Source: Spirochaetaceae bacterium (GTDB lineage Bacteria > Spirochaetota > Spirochaetia > Treponematales > Treponemataceae). From it: a stretch of 39,662 bases of DNA. The notes under the pieces were generated by a model that worked only from the letters and a program-made list of their open reading frames with translations, was not told the origin of the DNA and did no database searches. Position 1 is the stretch's first letter. Every line of letters starts with the position of its first letter. This document shows, piece by piece, positions 1-9,345 of this stretch. The position numbers and the translations under genes were made by a program. The DNA is taken from NCBI GenBank assembly GCA_017618015.1, contig JAFZVC010000011.1, positions 1 through 39,662 on the forward strand, given 5' to 3'.

Positions 1-1
1 A

Positions 2-1030
2 GATGTAAGAGTTGCTATTAATGGTTTCGGCCGCATTGGTCGTTTGGCTTTCCGTCAGATGTTTGACGCAAAAGGATATGAAGTAGTTGCTATCAACGAT
101 TTGACAAGCCCAAAAATGCTTGCTCACCTTTTGAAGTACGACACAGCACAGGGCGGTTTCTGTGGAAAAATCGGTGAAGGTAAACACACAGTTTCTGCTA
201 CAGAAAACTCAATCATCGTAGACGGAAAAGAAATCAAGATCTACGCTGAAAAAGATGCAGTAAACTGCCCATGGGCAGCTAACAAAGTAGACGTTGTACT
301 TGAATGTACAGGTTTCTACACATCAAAAGAAAAGGCTTCTGCACACATCACAGCAGGTGCCCGCAAGGTAGTAATTTCTGCTCCTGCTGGAAACGACCTC
401 CCAACAATCGTTTATAACGTAAACCACAAGACATTGACAAAGAACGACAACGTTATTTCTGCTGCTTCTTGTACAACAAACTGTCTCGCTCCAATGGCTA
501 AAGCACTTAACGACTATGCTCAGATTCAGTCTGGTATCATGTCAACAATCCACGCTTACACAGGCGATCAGATGATTCTTGATGGTCCACAGAGAAAGGG
601 TGACCTCCGCCGCTCAAGAGCTGGTGCTGCTAACATCGTTCCTAACTCAACAGGTGCTGCAAAGGCTATCGGTCTTGTAATTCCTGAATTGAACGGAAAA
701 CTCATCGGTTCTGCACAGCGTGTTCCAACACCTACAGGATCAACAACAATCCTTACAGCTGTAGTTAAGGGCAAAGATGTAACAAAAGAAGGAATCAACG
801 CTGCAATGAAAGCTGCTGCTAACGAATCTTTCGGTTACAACGAAGACGAAATCGTTTCATCTGATGTTATCGGTATGAAGTTCGGTTCACTCTTTGATGC
901 AACACAGACAATGGTTTCAAAGATTGACGACAACACATTCCAGGTACAGGTTGTTTCTTGGTACGACAACGAAAACAGCTATACATCACAGATGGTTCGC
1001 ACAATCAAATACTTCAGCGAGAACTGCTAA
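2..1030 (+). CDS. gap: Glyceraldehyde-3-phosphate dehydrogenase, 5' end cut by window edge
   Basis: Glycolytic enzyme of the cytoplasm; it oxidises glyceraldehyde-3-phosphate with NAD+ and phosphate to 1,3-bisphosphoglycerate. The reading frame is open from base 2 and starts with the Rossmann motif [11 protein letters not shown], so only a few codons and the start lie left of the window; an apparent TTG start at 44 is internal. The catalytic cysteine is in SCTTNCLAP (Cys codon 470-472) and the partner histidine in HAYTGDQ. The protein ends in the usual C-terminal sequence with WYDNENSY. No frameshift or missing motif is seen. A strong terminator follows 43 bases after the stop, so gap is the last or only gene of its transcript. 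Codon use is strongly biased, as expected for a highly expressed gene. Confidence 0.97.
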   Translation, partial: DVRVAINGFGRIGRLAFRQMFDAKGYEVVAINDLTSPKMLAHLLKYDTAQGGFCGKIGEGKHTVSATENSIIVDGKEIKIYAEKDAVNCPWAANKVDVVLECTGFYTSKEKASAHITAGARKVVISAPAGNDLPTIVYNVNHKTLTKNDNVISAASCTTNCLAPMAKALNDYAQIQSGIMSTIHAYTGDQMILDGPQRKGDLRRSRAGAANIVPNSTGAAKAIGLVIPELNGKLIGSAQRVPTPTGSTTILTAVVKGKDVTKEGINAAMKAAANESFGYNEDEIVSSDVIGMKFGSLFDATQTMVSKIDDNTFQVQVVSWYDNENSYTSQMVRTIKYFSENC

Positions 1031-1072
1031 TTTATTGTTAGCTTGAGCTGAAAAGATCCATTATGATCTGCA

Positions 1073-1111
1073 CCCCCTTATCTGCATAAAGCAGATAAGG
1101 GGGCTTTTTTT
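1073..1111 (+). terminator. Intrinsic terminator of gap
   Basis: A perfect 13-bp stem (1073-1085 with 1091-1103), a five-base loop ATAAA and a run of seven T at 1105-1111. It lies 43 bases past the gap stop codon. This is among the strongest terminators in the window, fitting a highly expressed gene. Confidence 0.93.
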
Positions 1112-1161
1112 AGATTTTAGAAAAAAATGATAAAAATTTGTGAATTTAGAGTTTTTTTTCT

Positions 1162-1190
1162 TTGCTTAATGGAATAAAATAATTTATAAT
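1162..1190 (+). promoter_or_regulatory. Sigma-70-type promoter of the chemoreceptor gene
   Basis: TTGCTT at 1162-1167, a 17-base spacer and a perfect TATAAT at 1185-1190. Transcription would start near 1197 and give a leader of about 80 bases ending in the ribosome binding site AAGGAG at 1265-1270. I found no convincing spirochaetal motility (sigma-28) promoter in the same interval. The rest of 1112-1278 shows nothing else that I recognise. Confidence 0.6.
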
Positions 1191-1278
1191 ATCAATTACA
1201 ATCACGCAACAATAATATTTTGCGCTGATTTATGTGACTTAAAATATGTTGAGTGAACACTGCTAAGGAGATTTATCT

Positions 1279-3369
1279 ATGTCTAAGAAAAATGACGGAA
1301 CAAATAAAAAGAAAGGAATCGGTATGGCAATACGAATGTCAGTCCTTTTCTCTTTCGTAGTAATTCTGCTTATCGTGGGGATGAATTTCGCGATCGTAAA
1401 TGACGTAAAATCCTCCATAACGGATATATACCAGAAAAACACGATGAACTTGGCTTCTGGTTCAGCAAAGCATATAGCAGAAACACTCCGTATTTATGTT
1501 GAGAACGTTAAGTCTTATGCGGGCGCAGAAATTGTAAAGTCAGGTGATGACGAAGCGGTTATAGCTTGGATGCAGGCTAATCCGCAGTATCAGCATCCTG
1601 ATTACGACTATGAGTTCTTCGCTGGTCGCAGTGCAGTTACTCACCGTGTAACAGGTGAAATAGGTGCTGATATTTCAGACCGCGCATATTACAGCTCCAT
1701 CGTAAAGGGTGGAAAAAACGAGTATATTGGTGACCCTATCGTTTCAAGAACTTCTGGTAAATTCGTTGTTCCTGTTGCCGTAGCCGCAAAAGAGGCGAGT
1801 GGTAAGACATACGGTATCTTCAACGCGATGGTTAACATCGACCGTATCAATGAGATCGTCAAAGAATCAACGATGGGAACAGAAGGATACGCAATCCTGT
1901 TGGATAGTAACGGAATTATTCTTTCCCACCCGAATCCAGAGCTCGTAAAGACTGAGTTCGAAGGTTTCCAGGGAATGAAGATGGGCTTGCAGGATAGAGA
2001 CAGCGTTGTTTCTGTTCAGGAAACTCCTGTCGGACAGAATCTTGTTGCAATTGCAAAAGTTCCAGAGACACCAGGCTGGTTATTTATGATGGCTATTACA
2101 GGCGAAGAGCTTGCTCGTGTTCCTGATTCCGTACAGAAATTCATCACTCTCATCGGTGTTGCGGTCGCCATCGCCCTTATGATTGTCGCATACATCCTTC
2201 TTTCACGTACAGTAAAACTTGTTAAAGTCGTAACAACGACTGTTCATGATATCGCCACTGGTGATGCTGACCTTAGAAAGCGTATCGATATTAAGCGCCA
2301 TGACGAAATAGGATTCCTTATCAATAACTTCAACAGCTTCGTAAAGAAACTGCAGGATATTATCGCATCAATAAAAGGCTCAAAGAACACGCTTGAGAAT
2401 GCCGATGGTGACCTTCAGCATAGTATTGAAGATACAGCATCCGCTATTACAGAGATTCTTGCCAATATTGAGGGTGTTACAAAGCAGGTTCTTACACAGT
2501 CATCTTCTGTTTCCGAGACAGCCGGTGCTGTTACCCAGATTTCTCAGAACATCGATTCTCTTGAAAAGATGATTGAGAACCAGTCTGCAAGTGTTACAGA
2601 AGCATCTGCCGCCGTTGAAGAGATGATGGGCAACATCGGTTCTGTAAATACATCAGTTGAAAAGATGGCTTCAGAGTTCTCTTCACTCGAGAAAGATACT
2701 CAGACCGGAATCGAAAAGCAGAACGCTGTTAAAGAGCGCATCGATGAGATTGCAGAACAGTCAGCTATGCTTATTGAAGCTAACACGGCTATTGAGAATA
2801 TCGCTTCTCAGACAAACATGCTTGCTATGAACGCTGCTATTGAGGCGGCTCACGCAGGTGATGCAGGTAAGGGCTTCTCGGTTGTTGCAGACGAAATCAG
2901 AAAGCTTTCCGAAACTTCAACAGAACAGTCACATACAATCGGTGACGAGCTTAGAAAGATTGTTCAGTCAATCGAAGTTATGGTTAATTCTTCCAACGAG
3001 TCTGAGGAAGCGTTCTCAGCTGTCGGAATGCGCATTAAGAACACAGATATGCTTGTCCGCCAGATTAAGAGTGCTATGGACGAGCAGAACGAAGGTTCTA
3101 AGCAGATTTTCGAGGCATTGCAGTCTCTTAATGATAACACCGCTGAAGTACGTAGTGCTGCGGTAGAAATGTCCGAAGGCAACAAGTCAATTCTTGGTGA
3201 GGTAAGAAAACTTCAGGATGCTACCGAGGTAATTAAAGAGAGTATGTCCGAAATGACAGAAGGTGCAAAAGAGATTAATCAGTGCGGTTCAGTACTGGCT
3301 GATATATCACGTAAAGTTAATGATTCTGTGCGTCAGATAGGCTCAGAGATAGATTTGTTCAAAGTCTGA
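1279..3369 (+). CDS. Methyl-accepting chemotaxis protein with double-Cache sensor
   Basis: Transmembrane chemoreceptor that senses small ligands outside the cytoplasm and controls CheA. It has a short basic N-terminus, TM1 at about residues 21-41, a periplasmic sensor of about 240 residues with dCache hallmarks ([42 protein letters not shown]), TM2 at about 288-308, a HAMP linker, then a long coiled coil. The signalling tip is near residues 517-545 ([17 protein letters not shown] followed by [12 protein letters not shown]). The start is fixed by AAGGAG at 1265-1270, eight bases before ATG. The protein ends in DLFKV without a CheR/CheB-binding pentapeptide, so adaptation enzymes would not be tethered here. 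It is a single-gene unit between its own promoter and terminator. The ligand cannot be told from sequence; amino acids or carboxylates are typical of the family. Confidence 0.95.
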   Translation: MSKKNDGTNKKKGIGMAIRMSVLFSFVVILLIVGMNFAIVNDVKSSITDIYQKNTMNLASGSAKHIAETLRIYVENVKSYAGAEIVKSGDDEAVIAWMQANPQYQHPDYDYEFFAGRSAVTHRVTGEIGADISDRAYYSSIVKGGKNEYIGDPIVSRTSGKFVVPVAVAAKEASGKTYGIFNAMVNIDRINEIVKESTMGTEGYAILLDSNGIILSHPNPELVKTEFEGFQGMKMGLQDRDSVVSVQETPVGQNLVAIAKVPETPGWLFMMAITGEELARVPDSVQKFITLIGVAVAIALMIVAYILLSRTVKLVKVVTTTVHDIATGDADLRKRIDIKRHDEIGFLINNFNSFVKKLQDIIASIKGSKNTLENADGDLQHSIEDTASAITEILANIEGVTKQVLTQSSSVSETAGAVTQISQNIDSLEKMIENQSASVTEASAAVEEMMGNIGSVNTSVEKMASEFSSLEKDTQTGIEKQNAVKERIDEIAEQSAMLIEANTAIENIASQTNMLAMNAAIEAAHAGDAGKGFSVVADEIRKLSETSTEQSHTIGDELRKIVQSIEVMVNSSNESEEAFSAVGMRIKNTDMLVRQIKSAMDEQNEGSKQIFEALQSLNDNTAEVRSAAVEMSEGNKSILGEVRKLQDATEVIKESMSEMTEGAKEINQCGSVLADISRKVNDSVRQIGSEIDLFKV

Positions 3370-3390
3370 TGTGAAAGGGAGTTATTAATG

Positions 3391-3431
3391 AACGGAGCCG
3401 TTGCTTGAATAAGCAAGGCTCCGTTTTTTTT
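3391..3431 (+). terminator. Intrinsic terminator of the chemoreceptor gene
   Basis: Stem AACGGAGCC (3391-3399) plus TTGCTT (3401-3406), with a bulged G at 3400, pairs with AAGCAA (3411-3416) and GGCTCCGTT (3417-3425); loop GAAT; T-run to 3431. It abuts the stop of the convergent ABC-F gene, and the minus-strand side lacks a good T-run, so it mainly serves the plus strand. Confidence 0.88.
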
Positions 3432-5073
3432 ATATGTTGAACTTAATCTTTCTTCCGCAATCTTTGTAGTATTCTTCGCGGAGTTCTTTTACCTGCTCGT
3501 CCTTGAGGTAATCCTCGAAGTTCATCATGCGGTCAATGATGCCGCCTGGTGTAATTTCGATAATCCTGTTCGCGATAGAAGTTATGAACTCGTGGTCATG
3601 GCTGTTGAAAAGAATTACGCCTGGGAAGTCAACAAGACCTTCGTTAAGGCTTGTAATAGCCTCCAAGTCAAGATGGTTTGTTGGTTCATCAAGAATGACG
3701 ACATTCGCGCCGGAAAGCATGAGTTTACTGAGCATACAGCGCACTTTCTCACCACCGGAAAGAACCTTAACAGGCTTTAATGACTCGTCGCCGGAGAAAA
3801 GCATACGGCCTAAGAATCCGCGTACGTAAGCGTCATCCTGGTCTGGAGAGTACTGCTTAAGCCACTCGGTAATGTTCATATCGTTGTCAAAGTATTTTGA
3901 GTTGTCTATACCCATGTATGTGTGCGTGACCGTCTGTCCCCAGTAAATATCGCCTGAGTCTGGCTTAAGATTGCCAGTTATAATGTCGAAGAAAGCAGAT
4001 TTTGATTTATGCTCCAATCCGACAAAAGCGATTTTATCTGTTCTGTTGACGGTAAGGCTGAAATCTTTAAGAAGCTGAATGCCTTCTCTTGTGTAATTAA
4101 GCTTTTCAACTTTGAGTACATTGTTTCCAATCTCGCGGTTAGGCTTAAAGTTAACATACGGGAACTTTCTGCTCGTAACAGGCAGCTCTTCGAGCGCGAG
4201 CTTGTCATAAATCTTCTTGCGGCTTGTTGCCTGACGGCTTTTTGCGGCGTTCGACGCGAACCGCAAAATAAACTCGCGCAAGTCTTTCATCTTTTCTTCG
4301 CGTTTTTTCTGCTGGTCTTTTGCCTGACGCTGCATAATCTGACTCATCTGATACCAGAAATCATAGTTACCGCTGAAAAGACTGATTTTGCCGTAGTCTA
4401 TATCGCAGATGAACGTACAAACTGTGTTCAAGAAGTGTCTGTCGTGGCTTACGACAATGACAGTGTTCGGGAAGTCAAGAAGGAAGTCCTCAAGCCAGTT
4501 TATAGATTCAAGATCAAGACCGTTCGTAGGCTCGTCGAGAAGAAGGATGTCTGGTGTTCCGAAAAGTGCCTGTGCAAGAAGCACGCGGACTTTACGGCTT
4601 TCATCAAGTTCGGACATCATTCTGTCATGGTACTCTTCTTCAAGTCCAAGACCGGAAAGCATCTGCTCAATCTGGTTTTCTGCTTCCCATCCGCCAAGCT
4701 CAGAGAACTCTGCTTCCAAATCAGCTGATTTTAAACCGTCTTCCTCTGTAAAATCCTCTTTTGCGTATATTTCGTCACGCGCCTTGCTGCACTCGTAAAG
4801 TTTTGGATAGCCCATCATAACAGTGTCTTTGACGGAATACTCGTCGTAGGCGAAGTGGTCCTGTTTAAGAACAGCCATGCGCTCGCCGGGTGTTATGATA
4901 ATCTGGCCTGAATCGTGCTCAAGCTCGCCGTCAAGAACTTTGAGGAACGTTGATTTTCCGGCTCCGTTCGCGCCGATTATTCCGTAGCAGTTTCCTGCTG
5001 TGAATTTAAGGTTAACGTCTTTGAAAAGCGGGCGCTCACCGAATTTTAAGCTTACGTCTGATACTGTAATCAT
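3430..5073 (-). CDS. ABC-F family ATPase, YbiT-like, with one degenerate ATP site
   Basis: Soluble protein with two ABC ATPase domains and no membrane segment. ABC-F proteins act on the ribosome as translation factors or in antibiotic protection. At 547 residues it resembles the YbiT branch. Domain 1: Walker A GANGAGKST (34-42) and LLLDEPTNGLDLE. The arm/linker of about residues 235-310 is basic (MQRQAKDQQKKREEKMKDL, SKSRQATSRKK-like). Domain 2: signature LSGGEKVR (Ser439) and VILDEPTNHLDLE. Odd points: the Walker A of domain 2 is GLEHKSKS (352-359), without the glycine-rich loop, and the signature of domain 1 is SELDESRK (154-161) instead of LSGGQ. These two elements form the same composite ATP site. 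The ATG overlaps the helicase stop by four bases (ATGA), so translation is probably coupled. The exact role is not known. Confidence 0.9.
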   Translation of the reverse strand: MITVSDVSLKFGERPLFKDVNLKFTAGNCYGIIGANGAGKSTFLKVLDGELEHDSGQIIITPGERMAVLKQDHFAYDEYSVKDTVMMGYPKLYECSKARDEIYAKEDFTEEDGLKSADLEAEFSELGGWEAENQIEQMLSGLGLEEEYHDRMMSELDESRKVRVLLAQALFGTPDILLLDEPTNGLDLESINWLEDFLLDFPNTVIVVSHDRHFLNTVCTFICDIDYGKISLFSGNYDFWYQMSQIMQRQAKDQQKKREEKMKDLREFILRFASNAAKSRQATSRKKIYDKLALEELPVTSRKFPYVNFKPNREIGNNVLKVEKLNYTREGIQLLKDFSLTVNRTDKIAFVGLEHKSKSAFFDIITGNLKPDSGDIYWGQTVTHTYMGIDNSKYFDNDMNITEWLKQYSPDQDDAYVRGFLGRMLFSGDESLKPVKVLSGGEKVRCMLSKLMLSGANVVILDEPTNHLDLEAITSLNEGLVDFPGVILFNSHDHEFITSIANRIIEITPGGIIDRMMNFEDYLKDEQVKELREEYYKDCGRKIKFNI

Positions 5074-6749
5074 TTCTTTCCCTTTTTACCGCCAAAAAAC
5101 TTCTGTATAAGACCAAGAATACCTGCGCTGCCTTTTTTCTCCGGCTTCGCGGATACATTGCTTTTCCGTGCGGCTCCCTGCTTTGTTTCTTCGTTATGAG
5201 AAAGCGAAGTTCCTTTTGGCGCAGATGGATGCTTTGCTGCATTTTTTGCATTGTTTGGCTTAGCCTTAGGCGATTCTTTCTTATTGGTGCCGGATGAGCC
5301 GTATTTTTCTTTGTAGAGCTTCATGCGGTCTTCAAATGACATTGAAGCCAGTTCTTCAGAGAACTCTTCGCGCTCCGCGCTTCTGTTATATGGTTTTTTG
5401 CGGCTGTCACTCTTTTTGTAGTTGTTCCTTCCGTCAGATTTGCGGTGGTCGTCGCCGTAACGGGATTCGTGTCTGCCGGAACGTCTGCTGTCGCTACCGT
5501 GTCTGTCACCTTCGTGTCTTCCAGACCCGCGCCGGCCGTCTCTGCGTGAGCGAGGTCTGTCTGAATACTCATCATCGTAGCGTTCTGTTTTAATATAAAC
5601 ACCGTCACTGGCATCATCGATGAACATCTCATCACTCGCCATTGATGCTGGAATAGCGTTACCGACATATCTTTCGATTGCTGGTAAATTATAAACATCC
5701 TGCTCGCTGCAAAGCGTATATGCTTTGCCAGACTTTCCGGCGCGGGCAGTGCGGCCAATACGGTGAACGTAATTCTCTGCCTCATTCGGAAGATCGTAAT
5801 TAACAACCATAGCAAGGTCTGTTACATCTATTCCGCGGGCTGCGACGTCCGTCGCAACAAGGCATGAAAGCTCGCCTTTTTTGAAAGAATCGAGCACTTT
5901 GAGTCGTCTTGATTGCGGCAAGTCTCCGATGATGAACTCTGCTTCGATATCGTTCATCTTAAGGCGTTTCGCGATAACTTCGCATGAGCGTTTTGTGTTA
6001 CAGAAAATGATTACGCTGCTTGGTTTTTCATTCTTCAAAATACCAAGAAGAAGTTTCATCTTGTCATCACTTGAAACGTGAAGAATTACCTGGTCTATCT
6101 CTTCTATGGTGATGTGCTCAGGCTCAATCGTGATTTCTTTTGCTTCTTCAGTGTATTCCCATGCAAGATTTTTTACGTATGTATTGAGCGTTGCGCTGAA
6201 AAGCATTGTCTGGCGCTGATCAGTCGCAGGAAGAACTTTAATGAGCTTCCTTAAATCTGGGTAGAAACCCATGTCGAACATTCGGTCTGCTTCATCAACA
6301 ACAAGGAAAGCAACCTGTGATAAATCCATTGTGCCAGATTCCTGAAGGTCAATTACACGACCCGGTGTACCAACAAGAATATCGACGTTTTTCTTAAGAA
6401 GAGCGGTTTGTTTTTCATAGCCAACTCCGCCGTAAAAGCTACCTGTCTTAAGTCCTGTTTCCTGTGCGAGCGTCTCTGCCTCTTCCTCTACCTGAACTGC
6501 AAGCTCGCGTGTAGGAACCATAATCAATGCTTTCTTTCCGTTTAATTCCGGTACTGTAAGAAGCTGTTGCAGCATAAGCGTAAGATAAGCTGCTGTTTTT
6601 CCTGTGCCTGTCTGTGACTGCACATATAAGTCATCGCCGGTGAGTCCGGCTTTAAGAACCTGTTCCTGAACAGGCGTGCAGGTTTTATATCCTGCTTTCT
6701 CAATCCCTTTCATCAGGGATTCATGTAAGTTGAATTCTGTAAAATCCAT
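5070..6749 (-). CDS. DEAD-box ATP-dependent RNA helicase with basic C-terminal tail
   Basis: Cytoplasmic RNA helicase that unwinds or remodels RNA in ribosome assembly or mRNA turnover. All core motifs are visible: Q-motif region CTPVQEQ, Walker A SQTGTGKT (45-52), PTREL, TPGR, DEAD (152-155), SAT, IIFCNTKR, ARGID and HRIGRTAR. After the two RecA domains (to about residue 375) comes a tail of roughly 185 residues. It starts with an Arg/Gly/Ser/His-rich part (repeats of the type SGRHE, GRRGSGRHEG), then a Lys-rich stretch and a final GLIQKFFGGKKGKK. Such tails usually bind RNA non-specifically. It is RhlE/CshA-like, but I cannot assign an orthologue. AGAGGA just upstream of the ATG is the ribosome binding site. 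It is the first gene of an operon with the ABC-F ATPase. I found no clear promoter in the 220 bases between it and mnmA. Confidence 0.95.
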   Translation of the reverse strand: MDFTEFNLHESLMKGIEKAGYKTCTPVQEQVLKAGLTGDDLYVQSQTGTGKTAAYLTLMLQQLLTVPELNGKKALIMVPTRELAVQVEEEAETLAQETGLKTGSFYGGVGYEKQTALLKKNVDILVGTPGRVIDLQESGTMDLSQVAFLVVDEADRMFDMGFYPDLRKLIKVLPATDQRQTMLFSATLNTYVKNLAWEYTEEAKEITIEPEHITIEEIDQVILHVSSDDKMKLLLGILKNEKPSSVIIFCNTKRSCEVIAKRLKMNDIEAEFIIGDLPQSRRLKVLDSFKKGELSCLVATDVAARGIDVTDLAMVVNYDLPNEAENYVHRIGRTARAGKSGKAYTLCSEQDVYNLPAIERYVGNAIPASMASDEMFIDDASDGVYIKTERYDDEYSDRPRSRRDGRRGSGRHEGDRHGSDSRRSGRHESRYGDDHRKSDGRNNYKKSDSRKKPYNRSAEREEFSEELASMSFEDRMKLYKEKYGSSGTNKKESPKAKPNNAKNAAKHPSAPKGTSLSHNEETKQGAARKSNVSAKPEKKGSAGILGLIQKFFGGKKGKK

Positions 6750-6931
6750 TCTGTCCTCTGTTGCTAGTACGCTTCATAAAAGATGCGTCATGCTGAACCG
6801 TTCTTACTGCTATTCAGAAACAGTTCGTATTCGGTTGAAATTGTTGTAAAACACTGACATTAATATACAGTTTTTAGCAGATAGAGTAAAGCCCGATGAT
6901 GTTTACCTATCAAAATAATAGGTTAAGTATC

Positions 6932-6960
6932 TTCACATTTTCTGCTCTTTACGTTATATT
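6932..6960 (+). promoter_or_regulatory. Sigma-70-type promoter of the mnmA-nifS-nifU operon
   Basis: TTCACA at 6932-6937, a 17-base spacer and TATATT at 6955-6960. The -10 box ends nine bases before the mnmA ATG, so transcription would start about two bases upstream of it. There is no Shine-Dalgarno sequence. This suggests a leaderless mRNA, unless the true start codon lies further inside the gene. Confidence 0.5.
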
Positions 6961-6969
6961 GGTCACGAT

Positions 6970-8166
6970 ATGTCAGAAAACACAGATGTGTTCCGTTACG
7001 GAGATCATTTTTCCTATAAAACGCTTGATTTGCCAGAAAAAGGCTCAACAGTCCTTGTCGGAATGTCAGGTGGCGTTGATTCTACGCTTACTGCATTGCT
7101 TTTGAAGCAGCGCGGTTGTAAAGTCATAGGCGTAACTATGTCTACATGGAACAACGATATGGCACTTAACTGTTCTGCGGACGGACTTAGGAATTCCTGC
7201 TACGGACCGGATGAAGCGCTTGATATAGAAGCGTGCACGAAGTTCTGCAAAGAACAAGACATTGAATATCATGTAATCGATGTAAAAGATATTTATAAAA
7301 CTCAAGTTCTTGAATACTTTAAGACAGAATACAGGGCAGGGCGGACACCTAATCCATGCATAAGGTGTAATCCGCTCGTCAAATTTGGAGCAATGCCGGC
7401 AGCGGCAGAAAAACAGGGCATAAAGTTCGATTATTTTTGCACTGGTCATTATGCACGCGTGATCCGCCCAGTATCTGCTGAAGACAAAACAGAAACAGCC
7501 GGAACTGCACCTGTTATGATTATGCAGGCAGCTGATATGACGAAGGACCAGTCGTATTTCTTGTATAGAGTGCCTTCTGCTTTTTTAGAGAAAGTCCGTT
7601 TCCCGCTTGGAAACATGACAAAAAAAGAAGTCTTCGAAATTGCACGCTCTATGGGGCTTGCTGCCGCTGAAAAAGCTGAAAGCCAGGACTTTGTTCCGCC
7701 TGAATTCTTTAATGTAATTTTCTCTGATAAACCGCCTGTACCCGGCGATATAACAGACTTGGAAGGCAAAGTAATCGGTCATCACAAGGGGATTGAGTAT
7801 TACACGATAGGGCAGAGGCGCGGACTTGGAGTAAGTTCCAGCAAGCCACTTTACGTGCATTCCATAGACGCTGCACATAACAGGGTAGTGCTTTCTGACA
7901 ATGACAGCCTTTTAGAGAAAGGACTTGTTATGAGCGATTGTGTTTGGCCTGGAAATATCGTTCCGACAAAGGAATTCCGCGCCGATGTGAAAATCAGGCT
8001 TGCGTCAAAGCCTGTTGCAGCCACGATTCGCCCGCTTTCAAACGAAGAATTTGAAATTTTGTTCGATTTTCCTCAAAGAGCAGTTGCCCCCGGACAATCG
8101 GCAGTATTATATTTAGATAGTATAATTTTAGGAGGAGGGATTATTTCCCGACCGATACATGGATAA
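6970..8166 (+). CDS. mnmA: MnmA-type tRNA 2-thiouridine(34) synthase, CxxC variant
   Basis: Adds sulfur to C2 of the wobble uridine of Lys, Glu and Gln tRNAs after adenylating it with ATP. The PP-loop GMSGGVDS is at 31-38, and TGHYAR and DQSYFLYRV further on are family hallmarks. E. coli-type MnmA uses two catalytic cysteines, in NPDxMC and in STGICFIG. Here the first region reads NPCIRC (Cys130, Cys133) and the second reads ESQDFVPPEFF with no cysteine. Another conserved-looking cysteine is at 77 in SCYGPDEALDIE. This pattern marks a subfamily that, by analogy with TtuA/NcsA/TtcA, may hold a [4Fe-4S] cluster; that is inference. The last eight bases overlap nifS, so the sulfur donor is coexpressed. 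About 25 residues precede the PP-loop, a little more than usual, and no ribosome binding site precedes ATG 6970, so the start is uncertain. Confidence 0.9.
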   Translation: MSENTDVFRYGDHFSYKTLDLPEKGSTVLVGMSGGVDSTLTALLLKQRGCKVIGVTMSTWNNDMALNCSADGLRNSCYGPDEALDIEACTKFCKEQDIEYHVIDVKDIYKTQVLEYFKTEYRAGRTPNPCIRCNPLVKFGAMPAAAEKQGIKFDYFCTGHYARVIRPVSAEDKTETAGTAPVMIMQAADMTKDQSYFLYRVPSAFLEKVRFPLGNMTKKEVFEIARSMGLAAAEKAESQDFVPPEFFNVIFSDKPPVPGDITDLEGKVIGHHKGIEYYTIGQRRGLGVSSSKPLYVHSIDAAHNRVVLSDNDSLLEKGLVMSDCVWPGNIVPTKEFRADVKIRLASKPVAATIRPLSNEEFEILFDFPQRAVAPGQSAVLYLDSIILGGGIISRPIHG

Positions 8167-9334
8167 ACGCATATATTTTGACTATAATGCAACGACTCCG
8201 CTTTCAAAAGAAGTGCTGGAGTTTTACACAGAAAAGCTTTCTGAGTATGCGAACGCATCTAGCCTTCATCAGGATGGACGTGCCGCGCGGAAAGATATTG
8301 AAAAAGCTCGCGGTCATGTCGCGGCTCTTGTGAATGTCAATCCAGATGAGATTCTTTTTACATCAGGTGGTTCTGAGTCTAACAATACAGTTCTTAACTC
8401 AATGCTTGCTGAAGGTAAAAAGCGCGGCAAAAACGTTATCGTAACGACGCAGATTGAGCATCCTTGCGTGCTTGAAGCTTCAAAGCGGCTTGCATCTTTT
8501 GGCATGGAAGTTATTTATCTTCCTGTTGATGAATGGGGCTCAGTAAAACTTGACGAGTACAAGAAAGCGCTTGAAAAAAAGCCGCTTCTAGTATCTATTA
8601 TGACAGCGAACAACGAAATAGGAACGATTCAGGATATAAAAGAGCTTTGCTCTATGGCGCATGAAGCAGGGGCGTTGTTCCATACCGATGCTGTTCAGGC
8701 TGCCGGAAAGATTCCTGTTGACCTTAAAGAATGGAATGTAGATTACGCGACATTCTCCTGCCACAAGATATACGGACCGAAAGGAGTTGGCGCGCTTTAT
8801 GTTAAAAAAGGCTCGCCTGTAGAGCCACTTATAAGGGGCGGACATCAGGAGAACGGACTCCGCGCCGGAACGTACAATGCGCCTGCAATCGCGGCTTACG
8901 GAAAAGCAGCAGAGCTTGCTCTTAAAGACATAGAGAACTACGGAACGCATACGCGTGCTTTGCGCAACAAGCTTCGTGACGGTCTTCTTGCGGCTATTCC
9001 TAATATCCGCGTAAACGGTCATCCAGAAAAGGTTCTGCCAAATACGCTTGATGTGTCATTCCCTGGCGCGGAAGGAGAGTCGATTCTGCTTCACCTTGAC
9101 TTGCTCGGCGTTGACGTTTCAACTGGTTCCGCATGCGCCTCCGGAAGTTTGGAGCCGTCGCATGTCCTCGTCGCGACAGGACTTGGACCGGAGCTTGCGC
9201 ATGGCTCGATAAGATTCAGTTTCGGTAAATACAACACCGAAGAAGAAGTTGATTATGTGCTGGAGCATTTCCCGCCTGTTATTGAAATGCTTAGGAAAAT
9301 GTCTACAGCATACACAGATACGAACAGCAAATAA
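8159..9334 (+). CDS. nifS: Cysteine desulfurase, NifS/IscS type
   Basis: PLP enzyme that takes sulfur from cysteine, leaving alanine, and carries it as a persulfide for Fe-S clusters and tRNA thiolation. Seen: ATTPLS near the N-terminus, SGGSESNN, TQIEHPCVLEA, NNEIGTIQD, HTDAVQAAGK, the PLP lysine in SCHKIYGPKG (Lys203), GGHQENGLRAGT and the persulfide cysteine in TGSACASGS (Cys326). At 391 residues it has the normal length of the NifS group. The short loop around the catalytic cysteine followed by the long C-terminal lobe fits group I enzymes. It overlaps mnmA by eight bases and is followed 11 bases later by the IscU-like scaffold gene, with AAGGAG before that ATG. It probably supplies both neighbours. 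It could equally be called iscS; no isc regulator or ferredoxin is in the window. Confidence 0.95.
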   Translation: MDKRIYFDYNATTPLSKEVLEFYTEKLSEYANASSLHQDGRAARKDIEKARGHVAALVNVNPDEILFTSGGSESNNTVLNSMLAEGKKRGKNVIVTTQIEHPCVLEASKRLASFGMEVIYLPVDEWGSVKLDEYKKALEKKPLLVSIMTANNEIGTIQDIKELCSMAHEAGALFHTDAVQAAGKIPVDLKEWNVDYATFSCHKIYGPKGVGALYVKKGSPVEPLIRGGHQENGLRAGTYNAPAIAAYGKAAELALKDIENYGTHTRALRNKLRDGLLAAIPNIRVNGHPEKVLPNTLDVSFPGAEGESILLHLDLLGVDVSTGSACASGSLEPSHVLVATGLGPELAHGSIRFSFGKYNTEEEVDYVLEHFPPVIEMLRKMSTAYTDTNSK

Positions 9335-9345
9335 GGAGTTTTGAT

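Noticed and set aside
44..1030. GAPDH starting at the TTG at 44
   Set aside because: The frame is open to base 2 and encodes the conserved NAD-binding start, so the gene is cut by the window edge.
4009..4728. A 239-codon open frame on the plus strand inside the ABC-F gene
   Set aside because: It is fully antisense to a gene with clear ATPase motifs, has no ribosome binding site and its translation looks like no protein.
6750..6969. Riboswitch or small RNA between helicase and mnmA
   Set aside because: No known riboswitch core or strong structure is visible; only the mnmA promoter could be supported.
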